From: Pontibacter ummariensis
GTDB lineage: Bacteria; Bacteroidota; Bacteroidia; Cytophagales; Hymenobacteraceae
Direction of reading: 5' to 3'
Assembly: GCF_900188175.1 (NCBI RefSeq)
Contig: NZ_FZOQ01000036.1
Location: forward strand, 1 to 38,428
Length of the DNA: 38,428 nucleotides
In this document: one piece after another, positions 16,587 to 24,416 of the stretch
Numbering within the stretch: the stretch's first letter is position 1
Layout: every line of letters starts with the position of its first letter
The notes under the pieces: model-generated
The model's input: the letters and a program-made list of their open reading frames with translations, nothing else
What the model was told of the DNA's origin: nothing
Databases searched by the model: none
Program-made: the position numbers and the translations under genes

Positions 16587-18122
16587 CTATTTTAGGGGGT
16601 CCAGGTCTTTTCGGGCAGGCCCTGTGACGACTCTCCCAAGCGGATCGTAGCGGGAGCCATGGCAGGGGCAGTCCCAGGAGTGCTCCACGTTGTTCCAGTG
16701 TACCAGGCAGCCCATGTGAGTACATACCGCCGAAAACTTATGCCGCACCCCGTCCTGGTCGCAGTATACGGCTACTTTGTTCGTTCCATCGCGCATGATG
16801 CCGCCTGTGCCAGGCATTACCTGCGCAGGGTCCTCCACTTCACCAGGTGTCACGTAGTCTTTCGCCTGGGTAGCTACGTTTAAGTTGTACTTCATAAACT
16901 CCCCCGCCCCTTTCATGCCACTGCGGGTAGGGTCGTACAATTTAGCCCACGGGTTCTTGCGCCCCATGATGAGGTCAGTGATCAGGATGCCGCCAATAGT
17001 GGCGTGCGTTACGTCCTGCCCCGAGTCACCTGTCGCCACGTACATGTTGTCGAAGTCACAAGGGTACCGGCCAATATAGGCCAGCCCGTCCACAGGCTCC
17101 TGCACCTGCCCCGACCATAAGTAGCGCACCTCTCCGGCCATCGGGAACTTGGTGCGTGTCCAGCGCTCCAGATCCTGGAAGCGCTTCATCGGGTTATTTT
17201 CCTGCCCGGTTCGGTGGTCTTCCCCCCCAACCAGCAGGATTTCAGTGTCCCCGTCATCTTTAGCGCTGTTACCCGCCAAACGGATGTAATGATAGGGGTC
17301 CTGCACGTCCCAGTACAAAGCATCCGGCACAACATCTTTTGGCACCGTAAGACCTATCATATAGGTGCGATAAGGTGCCTGCTTCGTCATGATGGTGGCT
17401 TTATCGTTCGCGGGCGCGTTTGTGGCCACTACCAAATGGTTTGCGGACACAGCGTGCCCACTCTTTGCGGTGGCTGTTACAACTGGCCCTGATTTAAAGT
17501 CGACAACATGAGTGTCCGTATAAACCTCACCTCCTTTATCGATAAAGGCTTTTGCCAGCCCTGCCAGGTACTTCATGGGGTGCAGGCGCGCCTGGTTCGG
17601 AAAGTGCAGGCAGGGCAACGCCGTCAGTGAACCCGCAGGGCACTCTTTACGCAGCACCACGTCCATCCATCCAAACTGCTGTATTGCCTCCAGTTCCTTC
17701 AGCAGCTTCTCCTCATCCTGCCGCGTGCTGGCAAACAGGTAACCATCAACCCTGGTAAAGTCACAGTCTATCTTTTCCTCTTTGGCTATTTCTGATACTT
17801 TGTCGATGGCGCGCGTGTGGCTCTGGCAAATAAGGCGCGTGCCGTCTTCCCCAAACGTGTTGATCAGGTTCGTATACCGGGCATCCAGCGCCGTGGAGAG
17901 GTGCGCCGCCGTACGGCTGCTTTCGCCGCCGCCAATGCTTTTAGACTCCAGCACGATCACGTGTTTCCCCTCTTTGGCCAATAAGTAAGCGACAGTCAAC
18001 CCTGCGATGCCTGCTCCCACTACGCAGACATCACACTTACGATTTTCACGAAGATGATCGGTCGTGGGCAAGGATATGTTGTCTTCCCAAATTGGGTGCG
18101 TAGCTCCGGATTCTTGTTTCAT
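16587..18122 (-). CDS. FAD-dependent oxidoreductase fused to a Rieske iron-sulfur domain
   Basis: A 511-residue two-domain enzyme. Residues 28-420 are a DAO-type FAD fold with the dinucleotide motif GAGIAG (36-41) and the family's SSRTAAHLSTALDARY segment. The C-terminal Rieske domain (about 425-511) binds a [2Fe-2S] cluster through Cys467, His469, Cys485 and His488 (CTHMGC and CPCHGS), the correct C-x-H-x15-C-x2-H spacing. The two cofactors in one chain allow electron transfer from an oxidised substrate to the cluster; the substrate of this family is not known. No signal peptide is present. It faces the DUF922 gene tail to tail and is divergent from the radical SAM gene, so it appears to be a single-gene unit. 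Confidence 0.95.
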   Translation of the reverse strand: MKQESGATHPIWEDNISLPTTDHLRENRKCDVCVVGAGIAGLTVAYLLAKEGKHVIVLESKSIGGGESSRTAAHLSTALDARYTNLINTFGEDGTRLICQSHTRAIDKVSEIAKEEKIDCDFTRVDGYLFASTRQDEEKLLKELEAIQQFGWMDVVLRKECPAGSLTALPCLHFPNQARLHPMKYLAGLAKAFIDKGGEVYTDTHVVDFKSGPVVTATAKSGHAVSANHLVVATNAPANDKATIMTKQAPYRTYMIGLTVPKDVVPDALYWDVQDPYHYIRLAGNSAKDDGDTEILLVGGEDHRTGQENNPMKRFQDLERWTRTKFPMAGEVRYLWSGQVQEPVDGLAYIGRYPCDFDNMYVATGDSGQDVTHATIGGILITDLIMGRKNPWAKLYDPTRSGMKGAGEFMKYNLNVATQAKDYVTPGEVEDPAQVMPGTGGIMRDGTNKVAVYCDQDGVRHKFSAVCTHMGCLVHWNNVEHSWDCPCHGSRYDPLGRVVTGPARKDLDPLK

Positions 18123-18340
18123 GGTTTCAGTTTTTTAGCAAAAAAGGTCGTCCTGGGAGGCCCCTGGCAAGCAGCAAAGCCAATTGCATAGGATTACGGG
18201 CAGGAAGTGCTAATGTTGCTAAAACAGCTATGCGAGCTCCTGATGGACAATTTGACCACATAAAGCCTACAAATAAAAGCTCTGTTACATTCCAATATAT
18301 TTAGCAAGCCTAATTATATTAGCATAAAATATATAAGGGT
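18123..18340. promoter_or_regulatory. divergent spacer, FAD/Rieske and radical SAM genes
   Basis: A 218-base spacer that becomes A/T-rich toward the radical SAM start. TATATTTA near 18294-18301 on the plus strand is one base off the -7 consensus TAnnTTTG, but no TTG lies at the right distance upstream. No strong inverted repeat was seen. Confidence 0.3.
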
Positions 18341-19408
18341 ATGATAAGAGCAGAAGACTACCTGAAAGGTCGCGGCGCACAGTACAACCCGGCCAACCCC
18401 TATTTAAAGCAAAACTACGTGGCCGAACACACCGAAGGCCTGGACGAACCGATGCTGACTAATTCTAAAACGGAGTTCCTGTTAGAGCACCCTAAAAAGG
18501 TCGTAAACAGGATAGAGAGCCCGGACCTGGGTATCGGCTATTCCCTGAATCCCTATCAGGGTTGCGAGCACGGCTGCGTGTATTGTTATGCCCGCAACAC
18601 CCACACTTACTGGGGCTATGGGGCCGGACTGGATTTTGAGCGGAAAATAATCGTAAAGGAGAACGCCCCTGAAACCCTGGCCAGGCAACTGGAAAGCAAA
18701 AACTGGCAGGTGATGCCCATTATGCTGGCGGGTAACACGGACTGTTACCAGCCCATCGAAGCAAAAAAGAAGCTGACACGCCAGATCCTAGAGGTATTGC
18801 TACAGTACCGCCATCCGGTCAGCATCATAACCAAGAACGCGCTTATCCTCCGCGACCTGGACTTGCTGCAGGCACTCAACCAGCTAGACCTGGTGCACGT
18901 GAACATCAGCATCACCACCTTAGCGGAAGAGGTCCGTCAGAAGCTGGAGCCCCGTACTGCCTCTGCCAGCAAACGGCTGGAGGTAGTACAGGAGCTGAGC
19001 AAAGCAGGAATTCCCGTTAATGTAATGGTAGCCCCGATCATCCCCGGACTAAACGACTCCGAGATACCGGCCATTCTGAAGGCGGCGGCAGAGGCGGGGG
19101 CAAGCAATGCAGCATACACCATCGTGCGGCTCAACGGAAGTGTCGGCCCCATTTTCGAGGACTGGATTAGGCAGGCGTTCCCGGACCGGGCCGAGAAGGT
19201 GCTGAAGCTAGTGGCTGACTGCCATGGGGGGCAGCTGCATGACAGCCGCTTCGGCACAAGGATGCATGGGGAAGGGAAGTTTGCCGAGCTCATTGCCAGA
19301 CTCTTTAAAGTAAGCAAGCAAAAGTATATGAGCGGCCGCAGCCTAAAGCCCTACAACTACAGCCACTTCTGCACCAGGGCCGGAAAACAGCTGGGGCTGT
19401 TTCCTTAA
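18341..19408 (+). CDS. PA0069-family radical SAM protein (SplB-like)
   Basis: A 355-residue radical SAM enzyme. The [4Fe-4S] cluster ligands are Cys75, Cys79 and Cys82 (NPYQGCEHGCVYCYAR), the CxxxCxxC form. The sequence around it (GIGYSLNPYQGCEHGCVYC, then RNTHTYWGYGAGLDFERKI) is characteristic of the PA0069/Rv2578c group, which is related to spore photoproduct lyase in the barrel. The VNVMVAPIIPGLNDSEIP and FGTRMHGEGKFAELI segments also fit. The reaction is unknown; DNA repair has been suggested for relatives only by similarity. It stands between the FAD/Rieske enzyme (divergent) and an FRG-domain gene 197 bases downstream. Confidence 0.93.
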   Translation: MIRAEDYLKGRGAQYNPANPYLKQNYVAEHTEGLDEPMLTNSKTEFLLEHPKKVVNRIESPDLGIGYSLNPYQGCEHGCVYCYARNTHTYWGYGAGLDFERKIIVKENAPETLARQLESKNWQVMPIMLAGNTDCYQPIEAKKKLTRQILEVLLQYRHPVSIITKNALILRDLDLLQALNQLDLVHVNISITTLAEEVRQKLEPRTASASKRLEVVQELSKAGIPVNVMVAPIIPGLNDSEIPAILKAAAEAGASNAAYTIVRLNGSVGPIFEDWIRQAFPDRAEKVLKLVADCHGGQLHDSRFGTRMHGEGKFAELIARLFKVSKQKYMSGRSLKPYNYSHFCTRAGKQLGLFP

Positions 19409-19605
19409 CGCCACCCACACCTCTAAAACAGGTCCTCACCAGAGGAGGTGCTGGCATACTGTCACGTTCCCTTCAGTCCCTCTGTGTGCCCTCCCTTTTA
19501 GGTTCTCCGCACAAGGCTGCACCCGAAGAACGGTATAGGCGCAACCTGCAGGCTGTAATGCAGTATGTAATCAGCAGCGAAGACCTACTGCAAATTTAAC
19601 ACCTC

Positions 19606-20403
19606 ATGGAGCTGGAGCCGGGAAAAGACATTGTTGTGAACAGTTGGGCAGAACTACAGAGTGCCCTGTTCGACCATAGCTGGGACGAGAAAATTCAGCG
19701 TTTCCGGTCTTCTTTTATATACCGCGGCACGTACAGCAAAGACTTTAACCTCAGCACCAGCATCATGCGCATCGGCAGCGAGTACAGTAAACTGGAGCCA
19801 CACCTGCTGCGGAACTTCCGGAAGTATGCGCATAACAACGCCTCCCCCGGCGACTCTATCTGGAACTGGCTGGCAGTAGCACAGCACCATGGGCTCCCTA
19901 CCCGCCTCCTCGACTGGACCTACTCGCCCTATGTGGCCCTTCATTTCGCCACCCAGGACCTCTCACAGTACAACCAGGACGCCTGCGTGTGGTGCGTGAA
20001 CTATGTGCGGTCCCGTGACTTCCTGCCGGTTCCTCTTAAAAAAGCCTTGGAAGAGGAAGGCTCGAACGTGTTTACCCCGGAAGTGCTGTCGCCGGTGGCC
20101 CCCTCCTTTAAGGCCTTAAAGAGCTTTCAGGAAGAAGAGTTTGTTGTATTCCTGGAGCCCCCTTCGCTCGATGCCCGCATCATCCACCAGTACGCCCTGT
20201 TTTCGATGATGTCGGATGTGACGGCTGAACTTAGCGTGTGGCTGCAGCAGCGCCCGGAGCTGTATTTCAGGGTGATCATCCCCGCCTCCCTTAAGTGGGA
20301 GGTGCGCGACAAACTGGATCAGGCCAACATCACAGAGCGGGTTCTCTTTCCGGGACTGTCTGGTTTAAGCGAATGGCTCAAGCGGCATTATACCCATTCC
20401 TGA
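19606..20403 (+). CDS. FRG-domain protein
   Basis: A 265-residue soluble protein made up almost wholly of an FRG domain. The naming motif is seen as FIYRGTYSKDFNLSTSIMR (residues 36-54). The second conserved block, LAVAQHHGLPTRLLDWTYSP (about 88-107), continues as YVALHFAT. The C-terminal half (about 130-265) has no motif I can name. FRG proteins are uncharacterised at the molecular level and often lie in accessory or defence-associated regions; here the neighbours are ordinary chromosomal genes and no antitoxin-like partner is adjacent. No signal peptide or membrane segment is present. Confidence 0.88.
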   Translation: MELEPGKDIVVNSWAELQSALFDHSWDEKIQRFRSSFIYRGTYSKDFNLSTSIMRIGSEYSKLEPHLLRNFRKYAHNNASPGDSIWNWLAVAQHHGLPTRLLDWTYSPYVALHFATQDLSQYNQDACVWCVNYVRSRDFLPVPLKKALEEEGSNVFTPEVLSPVAPSFKALKSFQEEEFVVFLEPPSLDARIIHQYALFSMMSDVTAELSVWLQQRPELYFRVIIPASLKWEVRDKLDQANITERVLFPGLSGLSEWLKRHYTHS

Positions 20404-20565
20404 TTTTTTCACTAACTTCTGCCGGTTCCTGCTCATACATCTCAGGAAAATTCTCTAATTTAAGGAAGACTTAGACTTTTACACTTTTTATAGATGAACC
20501 CGCGCCGAAAGCAACGTGAGAATACCCTTCTACACCTACTAAAACACCCAGTCCAGCCCCTGCAA

Positions 20566-21621
20566 ATGCCGAGTACCCGCGTTAAAAATTACACGGCCAA
20601 AGTGGCGCTGCTATGCGGGCTCCTGCTAACCGGCGCCTGCTCCCAAGAGCGCGACAGCACGGCTAGTGTCGCCAACCTACCTTCTGCCAAAGCCAATTCG
20701 GTAGACTCCGTGACGGCACCGGTGCCGCCAGACACGCCAGCGGTGGCCGCTGCCCCGGCACCTGATACGCCAGCCACTGCCCAAACGCCAGTTATCCCGG
20801 ACTCGGCCTGGAAGTATCCCGGGCCCAAGCCGCTGCCTGGCGCTATTCTGCCCCACAAGCGCATCCTCGCCTACTACGGCAACCTGCTCTCCAAGCGCAT
20901 GGGCATTTTAGGAGAGCTGCCTCCAGCGCAAGTGCTGCAGAAGCTGGATGAAGAGGTCGCGAACTGGAGCAAAGCCGACTCGCTGACTCCTGTACAACCT
21001 GCCTTGCATGCCATCGTGGTTACCGCCCAGGGGCACCCTAGCGCGGGTGGAAAATACAGGCTGCGCATGACGGACAAGATGATAGACGATGTACTGGCGA
21101 TGGCCGAGAAGCGGAATGCCATTGTGTTTCTGGACATACAGGTAGGACAGAGCACCTTGCAGGAAGAGATACCGGCGCTGAAAGAGTACCTGAAGCTGCC
21201 CCACGTGCACCTGGGCATTGACCCTGAGTTCTCTATGAAAAACGGAGGGGTACCTGGGCGCCGCATCGGCACCTATGATGCGGCTGATATCAACTACGCC
21301 ACGCAGTACCTGGCGGACCTGACAAAAGAGTACAACCTGCCTCCCAAGATACTGGTTGTGCACCGCTTTACGGAAGGCATGGTAACGAACGCCGACGACA
21401 TTAAGCTTCGACCGGAAGTGCAGGTCGTGATGCACATGGACGGCTGGGGGCCACCAAGCCTGAAGAAAGACACTTACCGCCGCTACATCAAAAATGAGCC
21501 GGTTCAGTTTACAGGCTTTAAGATCTTTTACAAAAACGACACCAAAAACGGTTCCCGTTTGATGACACCAGAAGAGGTGCTGGCTCTAACGCCTAAACCA
21601 CTTTATATTCAGTACCAGTAA
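20566..21621 (+). CDS. lipoprotein with TIM-barrel-like domain, function unknown
   Basis: A 351-residue predicted lipoprotein that I do not recognise. From ATG at 20566 it has a good lipoprotein signal (VALLCGLLLTGAC, lipidated Cys near residue 26). An ATG at 20494 would add 24 polar residues and is less likely. A Pro/Ala/Asp-Thr-rich linker with repeated PDTPA units spans about residues 45-85. The folded part shows eight beta-strand-like blocks in turn (ILAYYG, HAIVVTAQ, AIVFLDIQVG, VHLGIDPEF, ILVVHRF, VQVVMHMDGWG, GFKIFYKND, PLYIQYQ), as in a TIM barrel. Acidic residues at strand ends, notably Asp219 and Glu221 in GIDPEF and the Asp in HMDGWG, look like a glycosidase-type site. Catalytic function is inference. 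Confidence 0.75.
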   Translation: MPSTRVKNYTAKVALLCGLLLTGACSQERDSTASVANLPSAKANSVDSVTAPVPPDTPAVAAAPAPDTPATAQTPVIPDSAWKYPGPKPLPGAILPHKRILAYYGNLLSKRMGILGELPPAQVLQKLDEEVANWSKADSLTPVQPALHAIVVTAQGHPSAGGKYRLRMTDKMIDDVLAMAEKRNAIVFLDIQVGQSTLQEEIPALKEYLKLPHVHLGIDPEFSMKNGGVPGRRIGTYDAADINYATQYLADLTKEYNLPPKILVVHRFTEGMVTNADDIKLRPEVQVVMHMDGWGPPSLKKDTYRRYIKNEPVQFTGFKIFYKNDTKNGSRLMTPEEVLALTPKPLYIQYQ

Positions 21622-22011
21622 GACAGCAGGTAAGCTTTGTGACAGCTTACCTGCCTGCACCTTGGTACTACGACCAGCTTTCTGAAATAACTTCGGGCTC
21701 TGCTGCTATCGGTGCCGTATACGAACAAAACAGGGATTAGCACCTTACCTTAGCGGTTTTTAAGCGCTTATTGCAAGCAGGACTGAGGATCGTCAACTAA
21801 AATCAGGTAGCGATCGAGGCCTTTCCGGCTGAAGATCAAGCGTTAAGAAGAGGAGAAGAAAGAGGATGGAGAAAAGTTCAGAAAAAACCGCCCTGAAAGG
21901 GAGCGAAAAGGCCTGAATTTTGCGTTAGAATAATAGAGGGATTCTTGCCCTGCCCTTCTGTAGCAGGCTACCCTCTTTAGTTAAGCGCGCCAAACTCAAA
22001 AGCGGTAAAAG
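21622..22011 (+). other. 390-base spacer with one hairpin and a purine-rich tract
   Basis: GCAGGTAAGCT (21626-21636) and AGCTTACCTGC (21644-21654) form a perfect 11-bp stem with a 7-base loop just after the lipoprotein stop. It lacks a T-run, so termination is uncertain. A strongly purine-rich tract runs from about 21844 to 21912. I see no promoter match or coding frame of note. Confidence 0.4.
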
Positions 22012-22908
22012 ATGACGGGATTACTACAACCATTAAGACAGCTACTGAACTTCGCGGTCCGGTTCATCCAGATAATTATCGTGTTCCCGATGGCCGTGCT
22101 GTTAAGTTTCTATGTTCCACCCTACAACAGCATGGACTATGAACTGCATTTCCTGCTGTGTCTTATGTTTGCGGCAGCCGTTTCGGTGCTGGTGACCAAG
22201 TTTAGCCGTAAGCTCATCGTGCTCATGTTCTTTGTGATCCTCGGGATGTTCGTCTTTAACAGCACCTTCAAGAACCAGACCTTTGAGGGGATCTACGACG
22301 ACTACAATGCCATGCTGGTGAACATGACGAGCAACCCCCACGATGTGTCTTACTTCAGGCCTGTACGTGGCACCTACTTCCAGGACCAGCGGGTAAAAAG
22401 CGCCATGCAGGCCACCCATCCAAAGGTACGCTCCTTTGCTGTAGAAAACTCTACCCGTTACTTCCACGACGAGTATTACCGTAAGTTCGGTAAGATGACC
22501 CGTTACTTTTCTCTGTTCAAGCATATCAGGTTGAACTGGAAATACGTGAACGACCCGCTGGGCATGGACTATTACGCCCCTCCTATTGAGAGCATGAGCT
22601 TTCTGGCTGGCGACTGTGATGACTATGCGATCCTGATGGCCTCCTCCATCATGGCCATTGGCGGAGAAGCCCGTGTCGTTATTTCTCCAAACCACATGTA
22701 CACCGAAGTAAAACTGGGCTCTGTAGAAGACCTGGATGAAATTACCTATGCCGTGCGCACCTTGTTTCCGGATGAAGTGGCAGGTGGCAAGATTCACTTT
22801 CACGAGACAGGAGATGATTTATGGATTAATTTCGACTATACAGCCAGCTATCCCGGAGGCCCTTTCCTGGAGCCTGAGCTTTACAGTGTGATCACATTCG
22901 GGAAATAA
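22012..22908 (+). CDS. membrane-anchored transglutaminase-like protein
   Basis: A 298-residue protein with two to three N-terminal membrane segments (about 14-35, 43-60 and 67-85) and a C-terminal transglutaminase-like (papain-fold) domain. The catalytic triad is visible in order: Cys202 in GDCDDYAILMAS, His228 in SPNHMYTEV and Asp275 in WINFDYTASYPGG. Bacterial members of this superfamily are mostly proteases or amidases, some acting on peptide or cell-wall links. The middle part (about 88-190) is polar and probably lies outside the membrane. It is preceded by a long spacer and followed by tRNA-Glu; no operon partner is apparent. Confidence 0.85.
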   Translation: MTGLLQPLRQLLNFAVRFIQIIIVFPMAVLLSFYVPPYNSMDYELHFLLCLMFAAAVSVLVTKFSRKLIVLMFFVILGMFVFNSTFKNQTFEGIYDDYNAMLVNMTSNPHDVSYFRPVRGTYFQDQRVKSAMQATHPKVRSFAVENSTRYFHDEYYRKFGKMTRYFSLFKHIRLNWKYVNDPLGMDYYAPPIESMSFLAGDCDDYAILMASSIMAIGGEARVVISPNHMYTEVKLGSVEDLDEITYAVRTLFPDEVAGGKIHFHETGDDLWINFDYTASYPGGPFLEPELYSVITFGK

Positions 22909-22994
22909 GGAAGGCCTGCGCCCGTCTTCTCAAAATTATTGATTTGTAAATCAGCACGTTTTAAGATTATTGGCATTTTTTATAAGCTTGCCTA

Positions 22995-23024
22995 TTGCGA
23001 AACAAAAAACACCCGCTATATTTG
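22995..23024 (+). promoter_or_regulatory. promoter of tRNA-Glu
   Basis: TTG (22995-22997), a 19-base spacer and TATATTTG (23017-23024) match the Bacteroidota sigma factor consensus of TTTG/TTG and TAnnTTTG. The -7 box lies 37 bases before the mature tRNA, leaving room for a short leader. Confidence 0.8.
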
Positions 23025-23061
23025 CATCGTCAATCAGGGAAATGAAAGACAAAACAAAACC

Positions 23062-23133
23062 GGCCCGTTCGTCTAGGGGTTAGGACGCCAGATTTTCATT
23101 CTGGTAACAGGGGTTCGATTCCCCTACGGGCTA
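23062..23133 (+). tRNA. tRNA-Glu (anticodon TTC)
   Basis: A 72-base cloverleaf without encoded CCA. The acceptor arm pairs GGCCCGT (23062-23068) with ACGGGCT (23126-23132), and A is the discriminator. The anticodon arm CCAGA/TCTGG (from 23088) encloses the loop TTTTCAT, placing anticodon TTC at 23095-23097. The T arm has GGGG-TTCGATT-CCCC. It decodes GAA and GAG. Promoter and terminator are both visible, so it is a single-gene unit. Confidence 0.97.
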
Positions 23134-23144
23134 CAGGAAATATG

Positions 23145-23178
23145 AAAAGAGGCTTATTTTTCGGAATAAGCCTCTTTT
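23145..23178 (+). terminator. Rho-independent terminator after tRNA-Glu
   Basis: A perfect 14-bp stem, AAAAGAGGCTTATT (23145-23158) and AATAAGCCTCTTTT (23165-23178), with a 6-base loop, 11 bases after the tRNA. Confidence 0.93.
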
Positions 23179-23424
23179 GTTTTGGTGTACGCGTTTACCC
23201 CTCTATTTCTGGCACCTATTCACTTCCTTTGCGTTCTGCATTTATACCATAAAGGAACGTAAACTTCAATTTCCAGAATCGCAATTTCAGTTCGATTAAT
23301 ATTGGCCTGCCTTAGTCGCTCTCTGGCTGCCTCGTCGTAAACTATGTTTAGAATATAGCCACAAAAAAGCGTACACAGATAGTTGATAGAACAAAATTGT
23401 AACTTACCACTTTCATATTCCCAG

Positions 23425-24315
23425 TTACTTAACTCCTTGTAGCCTGATGATGTCTTCCGTCAGCAGATTACAAAATCTTTTAACCGCTTGCTTTTCGTAT
23501 GCTTCTTTTAGTGAGATAATCATGGCGGTTCGCACCATGCCTCTGCCTTTGATTGGTATGGAATACAAGCCTTCCCCTTTCACGCTGGTTTGCATCAAAA
23601 TACCGTGCCAGTTACCCGACTTAACCAGGTCCAGTATGGTAGGTATATCATTCACTTCAATAGAAATTTTAGGGCTCAAACCGCTCCTGTCGAACGCTTT
23701 GATGATAAAATGGCTGGTGCTGTCTCCTTTTGTCGATATTACCAGGGGCAGTTGCGAAATTTCTTCCAGCGTGATGGATTTTTTACCTGATAATCGAGAT
23801 GTTAAGCTGGTGACAAAGGTCACAGGGGAATCAAACAAGGGTTGGTATTTTAGATGCTGTGCTTTAGTGGTTTCGTTAAACACCAGGATTAAGTCTAACT
23901 CAAGCTCGTTTAGCTCTTCCATCAAACCTTCTGATGTGCCGTATACAACACGAAAGTTAATTCGGGGAAATTCACTGGCAAAACGCACCACCGCCTGAGT
24001 AAGGATACTGCGTAGCCCGTAAGTAACCCCGATGGAGATTGTGCCTACATTCAGCTCGTTCAAGTCTTTTAGCAACAGCAATCCCTCGTTTGCTTTATTA
24101 ACACTCTGCGAGGCATACGTTGCAAACAGTTCCCCTGCTTCGGTAAGTGTTACCCGCTTGCCTATCCTGTTGAACAACGGAGTGTTCAGCTCTTCTTCCA
24201 GCTGTTTTATTTGTTGAGACAAAGTGCTTTGGCTGATGTGCAGGCTATGCGCAGCTTCTGTAAAATTGAGCAATTCTTTTGCCCTCAGGAAGTATCGCAG
24301 TTGTCTTAGCTCCAT
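23425..24315 (-). CDS. LysR-family transcriptional regulator
   Basis: A 296-residue LysR-type regulator. The N-terminal winged helix (1-60) reads MELRQLRYFLRAKELLNFTE, followed by ISQSTLSQQIKQLEEELNTP and the wing LFNRIGKRVTLTEAG. The effector-binding domain (about 90-290) has the two-lobed periplasmic-binding fold of the family. It is divergent from the MFS-GNAT-RidA-dehydratase genes with a 101-base spacer that contains an ATC-N9-GAT dyad five bases before its own ATG. That layout is the classic one for a LysR activator that controls the divergent operon and represses itself. The inducer is probably the substrate of that operon, likely an amino acid or amino-acid-like compound (inference). 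Confidence 0.95.
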   Translation of the reverse strand: MELRQLRYFLRAKELLNFTEAAHSLHISQSTLSQQIKQLEEELNTPLFNRIGKRVTLTEAGELFATYASQSVNKANEGLLLLKDLNELNVGTISIGVTYGLRSILTQAVVRFASEFPRINFRVVYGTSEGLMEELNELELDLILVFNETTKAQHLKYQPLFDSPVTFVTSLTSRLSGKKSITLEEISQLPLVISTKGDSTSHFIIKAFDRSGLSPKISIEVNDIPTILDLVKSGNWHGILMQTSVKGEGLYSIPIKGRGMVRTAMIISLKEAYEKQAVKRFCNLLTEDIIRLQGVK

Positions 24316-24320
24316 TCTAT

Positions 24321-24350
24321 TAATCGGTTTTATCGATTATTTACATCGAA
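24321..24350. promoter_or_regulatory. LysR binding site in the divergent promoter
   Basis: TAATCG-N7-CGATTA (24321-24339) is a perfect 6-bp dyad that contains ATC-N9-GAT (24323-24337), the general LysR recognition form. A second, partly overlapping pair of TCGA tetramers (24333-24336 and 24346-24349) lies on the operon side and could be the activation subsite. Confidence 0.65.
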
Positions 24351-24358
24351 AAATAACG

Positions 24359-24390
24359 TTTTACGAATCTATCTATTCTTCTGAACTTTG
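24359..24390 (+). promoter_or_regulatory. candidate promoter of the MFS operon
   Basis: TTTT at 24359-24362, 20 bases, then GAACTTTG (24383-24390), which matches the -7 consensus TAnnTTTG except for the first base. It lies just downstream of the LysR dyad and 26 bases before the ATG. The imperfect -7 and -33 elements would suit an activator-dependent promoter. Confidence 0.4.
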
Positions 24391-24416
24391 CAACAAGAAA
24401 ACTGGCAATATCAGAT

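Noticed and set aside
19430..19600. Start-less plus-strand frame ending RYRRNLQAVMQYVISSEDLL
   Set aside because: Open for about 60 codons before the FRG gene, but without a start codon or recognisable family; may be a remnant, not enough to annotate.
19606..20403. FRG protein as part of a known defence system
   Set aside because: No nuclease, helicase, reverse transcriptase or antitoxin-like partner is next to it; the neighbours look like housekeeping genes.
22102..22803. 233-codon minus-strand frame opposite the transglutaminase-like gene
   Set aside because: His/Val-rich shadow; the sense strand has an ordered Cys-His-Asp triad and membrane segments.
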